A stretch of DNA of 7,534 nt, taken from assembly GCA_025055355.1 (NCBI GenBank), contig JANWYM010000185.1, forward strand, positions 1 through 7,534, read 5' to 3'. This document shows positions 5,122 through 7,534 of this stretch, piece by piece (position 1 is the first letter of the stretch; every line of letters starts with the position of its first letter). A model generated the notes under the pieces. It searched no databases, was not told the DNA's origin, and saw only the letters and a list, made by a program, of their open reading frames with translations. A program made the position numbers and the translations under genes. Origin of the DNA: Abditibacteriales bacterium. Its GTDB lineage: Bacteria; Armatimonadota; Abditibacteriia; Abditibacteriales; JANWYM01.

Positions 5122-6252
5122 TTACATCCCTTTAACCTGCATAAGTATAGCCCGATAGTAAGTGTTCGTCGGGTTTAGTCGGACAGCTTCTTCAAGGTAT
5201 TTGATGCTCTCTTCTACTTTCCCCTGATTAAACAGTGCCGCTCCGTGAACAAAATTTGCCCGTGCACGAAGGTAAATATGGCGAGGGTTCTCCTCAAATG
5301 CCTTCCGCGTCAGTTCGACAGCCTCATCATACCTCTTCAATCGCCCCACAGGACCTGCCAAGGCAATCTTTGCAAAACTGCACTTGGGACGAAGCCTTAA
5401 GGCGGTCTGAAATGCCTCCTCAGCCTTTCTGAGGTTGCCGATAGCGTCATAATGTAAGCCAACAACTATGTGCCCTAAGAAGCAGTTCGGGTCCAATTTG
5501 GTTGCAATTTGGGCATATTCCAGAGCCGTCTCGTCTTGGTCATCTTTATCGAACAATCGTAATCCTTTAGAAGCATTGTGAAAGGCTGTCGCTTCAAGGT
5601 CGGTCAGCAATCGGTAGTCCTGATGGGTTGCCTCGAAGTCTGGATAGGCTGGGTCAACAATCTTAACTTGGTCTCCTACAAAAATGGCAGCGCAGACGTA
5701 AAAGTTATCATCGTCACCCATGCGGCTCCCGTCAAGGTCTACAATGACTTCAGCGGCAACGGCATCGATCTTCAAGGCTCTACACGCGACAACAAATAGA
5801 TAGGCACGTCCTTCACCATATACTTCAGCCCCCCTTTTGATACTCTTCTCATATACCTCTTGCACTGTCAGAGGATGAGTCACCGGCAACATGGCTATCT
5901 CTTTCCTTTGCGCGGGCCCGCAACGATTAAAGATGATATGATGAAGTTGCTTCGCACGCTCGACCGGGTCGTCTGGGACATCTTGCACCTGTTGTTTAGC
6001 CCACTTTTCAATTTCAGGGCTACTCTTTAGAGGCAAGGACAGAAGAGACTTCTCGCGCTTCGATAACCTCGTGCGAATAATCTCTTCCATCTGCGTAACA
6101 GAGATATTCCGAAACGGGGGCTTTTCAGTGGTGCCAGATAGTTTCTGCGCAGCTGTATTGTCCTGTGCACCTACCCAAGTGGAAAGAAAGAACCATGTTG
6201 CCGCGAGAATTAGTGTCCATACTGCACACATCAGTTTTACACTTCTTTCCAT
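5122..6252 (-). CDS. Exported TPR protein with degenerate transglutaminase-like region
   Basis: A 376-residue protein. ATG at 6250-6252 is preferred over GTG at 6271-6273 because GGGGAG (minus strand, 6262-6267) precedes it by nine bases and a clean signal peptide follows (MERSVKL, hydrophobic core to residue 27, cleavage near VGAQ). Residues 40-90 are helical. Residues 97-205 resemble a transglutaminase-like papain fold: GEGRAYLFVVACRALKIDA (146-164) matches the usual G-x-C-x-x-A-x-L-x-x-x-L-R-A-L-G-I-x-A segment, and VCAAIFVGDQVKIVDPAY (186-203) matches the H-A-W...W-x-x-V-D-P segment. The catalytic Cys position is Gly or Arg, and the His position is Asn183 or Phe184, so the enzyme looks dead. 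Residues 241-362 hold three to four TPR repeats (KAEEAFQTALRLRP, DEAVELTRKAFEENP, ESIKYLEEAVRLNP). The gene follows the RHS gene by 25 bases and is AT-richer than the left half. It is probably a periplasmic or surface partner binder. Confidence 0.85.
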   Translation of the reverse strand: MERSVKLMCAVWTLILAATWFFLSTWVGAQDNTAAQKLSGTTEKPPFRNISVTQMEEIIRTRLSKREKSLLSLPLKSSPEIEKWAKQQVQDVPDDPVERAKQLHHIIFNRCGPAQRKEIAMLPVTHPLTVQEVYEKSIKRGAEVYGEGRAYLFVVACRALKIDAVAAEVIVDLDGSRMGDDDNFYVCAAIFVGDQVKIVDPAYPDFEATHQDYRLLTDLEATAFHNASKGLRLFDKDDQDETALEYAQIATKLDPNCFLGHIVVGLHYDAIGNLRKAEEAFQTALRLRPKCSFAKIALAGPVGRLKRYDEAVELTRKAFEENPRHIYLRARANFVHGAALFNQGKVEESIKYLEEAVRLNPTNTYYRAILMQVKGM

Positions 6253-6277
6253 TGTCTCTCTCTCCCCTATCACTCAA

Positions 6278-7534
6278 TTAAAATTTTATGGTGCCAGTGC
6301 ATTCCAAACGAACATCCTTCTTCACAGGGTCCCACACTACTGAGCACCACCTATATCCTAAAGTAACTGAAGGGGGCGGTCCTCCTATTGTATAGGGGCT
6401 CACGTCTACAGTGATGGGATACCCTCGGTATGATCCGGCTTTAAACTTGCCGATGTCTATTTCCGATCGTCCCGTGTCGTAATTAATGGTAAAACAGTCT
6501 CTCTTCCCTTTGCGGTCCGTGCAACATACCGTCATCGTTTTGCTACCTGTGTTGACTTCCCACTCACAATTCCCTGTTTTACCTCCCGCACCAATCATGT
6601 CGCGCGTGATCCTGATGGTAATGGGCGGTCGGTCACCACATTTCACTGTAATCACGATGGCATCAGATTCAACTCTGATGGTATACTCACAGTTGCCTAT
6701 CTTTCCCGTCGGTGGTAGGGATATAGGGGGAGACTTTTCTTGAAGTCCACTGGGGTCTACAAAGCCGGTTGTCTTATTGCCCACATACGCATACCAGTTG
6801 TAACTATCTCGCATCGGATCTAGACTGGAAAATCTTCCTATTCCCGCACTATAGTAGCGCGCCCCCAGCAACATCATCCCGTTGTCCGCATCCGCATAGT
6901 AACCCAAACTCCCCACATACTTGAACGGATTCGCCGTCGTCCCACTTGACGATAGCACATTCCCCCACGCATCGTAACTCGTCGTGTCCGTCACCGCTTG
7001 GCTCGCGTTCGTCAACTGCCGCGTGCTGCCCAGCCCGTCGAACTGGTAGTAACTCGCAGTCGTCCCCCGCGTCTGCCGCACTAAGTCGCTGTTGCCGTGG
7101 TCGTAAACTACGACGAAGTTCCCACTGGCGATGTCCTGCTCGCTTACCACGCTGCTGCCGTCGTAGATGAACCGCCGATGCCCGCCGGAGTCGTTCGCCG
7201 TCATCCGCACCCCGTCCGCGTTCGTCGTGAAGGTGTTGGCCGTGCCGTTGGGATACGTGATCTGGGTCAGTTTGTTCTCATAGTCCCACGTGTAGGTCGT
7301 CGTCTGCCCGCCTACGGTTCTGCTGACAGTGTTCCCGTTCGCGTCATACGTGAAACTCACGTTCCCCGCCGTCAGCATCTGGTTCATCGAATTGTAGGTG
7401 TAACTCGTCGTGCTGCTGGTCAGGTGGTTGGTCATGCTCGTGCGGTTCTGCGCCAAGTCGTGGGCGTAACTGGTGTCGTGAATCACCGTCCCTGCCCCGT
7501 TCCGCTTCACCTCTCGCGTCAATTGACAAAAGTT
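6278..7534 (-). CDS. RHS/YD-repeat protein, 3' part, with Cys-rich variable tip
   Basis: The 3' end of a large RHS-family gene that runs off the right edge, open to base 7534. Counting from the TTG at 7522, residues 40-160 contain YD repeats (SFTYDANGNTVSRTVGG, YTWDYENKLTQITYPNG). Then comes the conserved RHS core end: YYQFDGLGSTRQLT (158-171), SYDAWGNVL (182-190), YVGSLGYYADADNGMMLLGA (202-221) with ARYYSAGIGRFSSLDP (221-236), and YAYVGNKTTGFVDPSGL (244-260). These proteins build a large beta-shell that encloses a C-terminal domain cleaved after the core. Here the tip is residues 261-414. It is beta-rich, has eight cysteines against none in the 260-residue core, carries two GK[IT]GNCE[YW] units (273-280 and 314-321) and shows no nuclease, deaminase or other toxin motif I recognise. 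GC content drops at the junction (about 6742). Its secretion signal, if any, lies outside the window. Confidence 0.9.
   Translation of the reverse strand, partial: NFCQLTREVKRNGAGTVIHDTSYAHDLAQNRTSMTNHLTSSTTSYTYNSMNQMLTAGNVSFTYDANGNTVSRTVGGQTTTYTWDYENKLTQITYPNGTANTFTTNADGVRMTANDSGGHRRFIYDGSSVVSEQDIASGNFVVVYDHGNSDLVRQTRGTTASYYQFDGLGSTRQLTNASQAVTDTTSYDAWGNVLSSSGTTANPFKYVGSLGYYADADNGMMLLGARYYSAGIGRFSSLDPMRDSYNWYAYVGNKTTGFVDPSGLQEKSPPISLPPTGKIGNCEYTIRVESDAIVITVKCGDRPPITIRITRDMIGAGGKTGNCEWEVNTGSKTMTVCCTDRKGKRDCFTINYDTGRSEIDIGKFKAGSYRGYPITVDVSPYTIGGPPPSVTLGYRWCSVVWDPVKKDVRLECTGTIKF

Noticed and set aside
6946..7170. Rightward frame antisense to the RHS core
   Set aside because: The opposite strand encodes unmistakable RHS core motifs, so this is a shadow.

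Overview
The window looks like a chromosomal accessory region of a fairly GC-rich bacterium. Sample 60-base blocks are about 63-70% GC in the aminotransferase gene and the RHS core, but only about 43-47% in the TPR gene and the RHS tip. No rRNA, tRNA, CRISPR array, phage gene or recognisable transposase is visible. The aminotransferase resembles the Thermus-type LysN family. The mix of secreted orphan proteins, RHS repeats, short dispersed repeats and gene fragments would suit an environmental, possibly thermophilic lineage such as Armatimonadota. That placement is a guess, because no taxonomic marker is present.

Layout. Positions 1-1253 read leftwards: a truncated sugar-phosphate-isomerase-like gene (807-1253), a TM2-like membrane protein (451-657) and a 31-residue single-helix membrane peptide (193-288). 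A G-tract array and a GC-rich hairpin lie at the extreme left. Between 1254 and 1334 is a divergent promoter region with an extended -10 element. To its right, the rightward genes are a short coiled-coil reading frame that appears frameshifted, an amino-acid-type ABC transporter ATPase (1576-2319), a PLP aminotransferase (2344-3528) and a secreted HExxHxxGxxH zinc metalloprotease (3572-4381). The ATPase and aminotransferase are 24 bases apart and surely co-transcribed, and the protease follows after 43 bases. No permease or solute-binding protein accompanies the ATPase.

Positions 4382-5121 hold no convincing intact gene. They contain coding-like fragments, a GC hairpin and one copy of a short palindromic repeat whose inverted sister copy lies near 699-747.

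Positions 5122-7534 again read leftwards. They hold the 3' part of an RHS/YD-repeat gene entering from the right edge, followed 25 bases later by a gene for an exported protein with a degenerate transglutaminase-like region and C-terminal TPR repeats. The RHS gene changes abruptly from a GC-rich, cysteine-free core to an AT-richer tip with eight cysteines. This is the core-plus-variable-tip architecture of RHS polymorphic proteins, so the tip and the gene after it are the best candidates for an undescribed effector/partner pair. No toxin motif is recognisable, so this remains a hypothesis.
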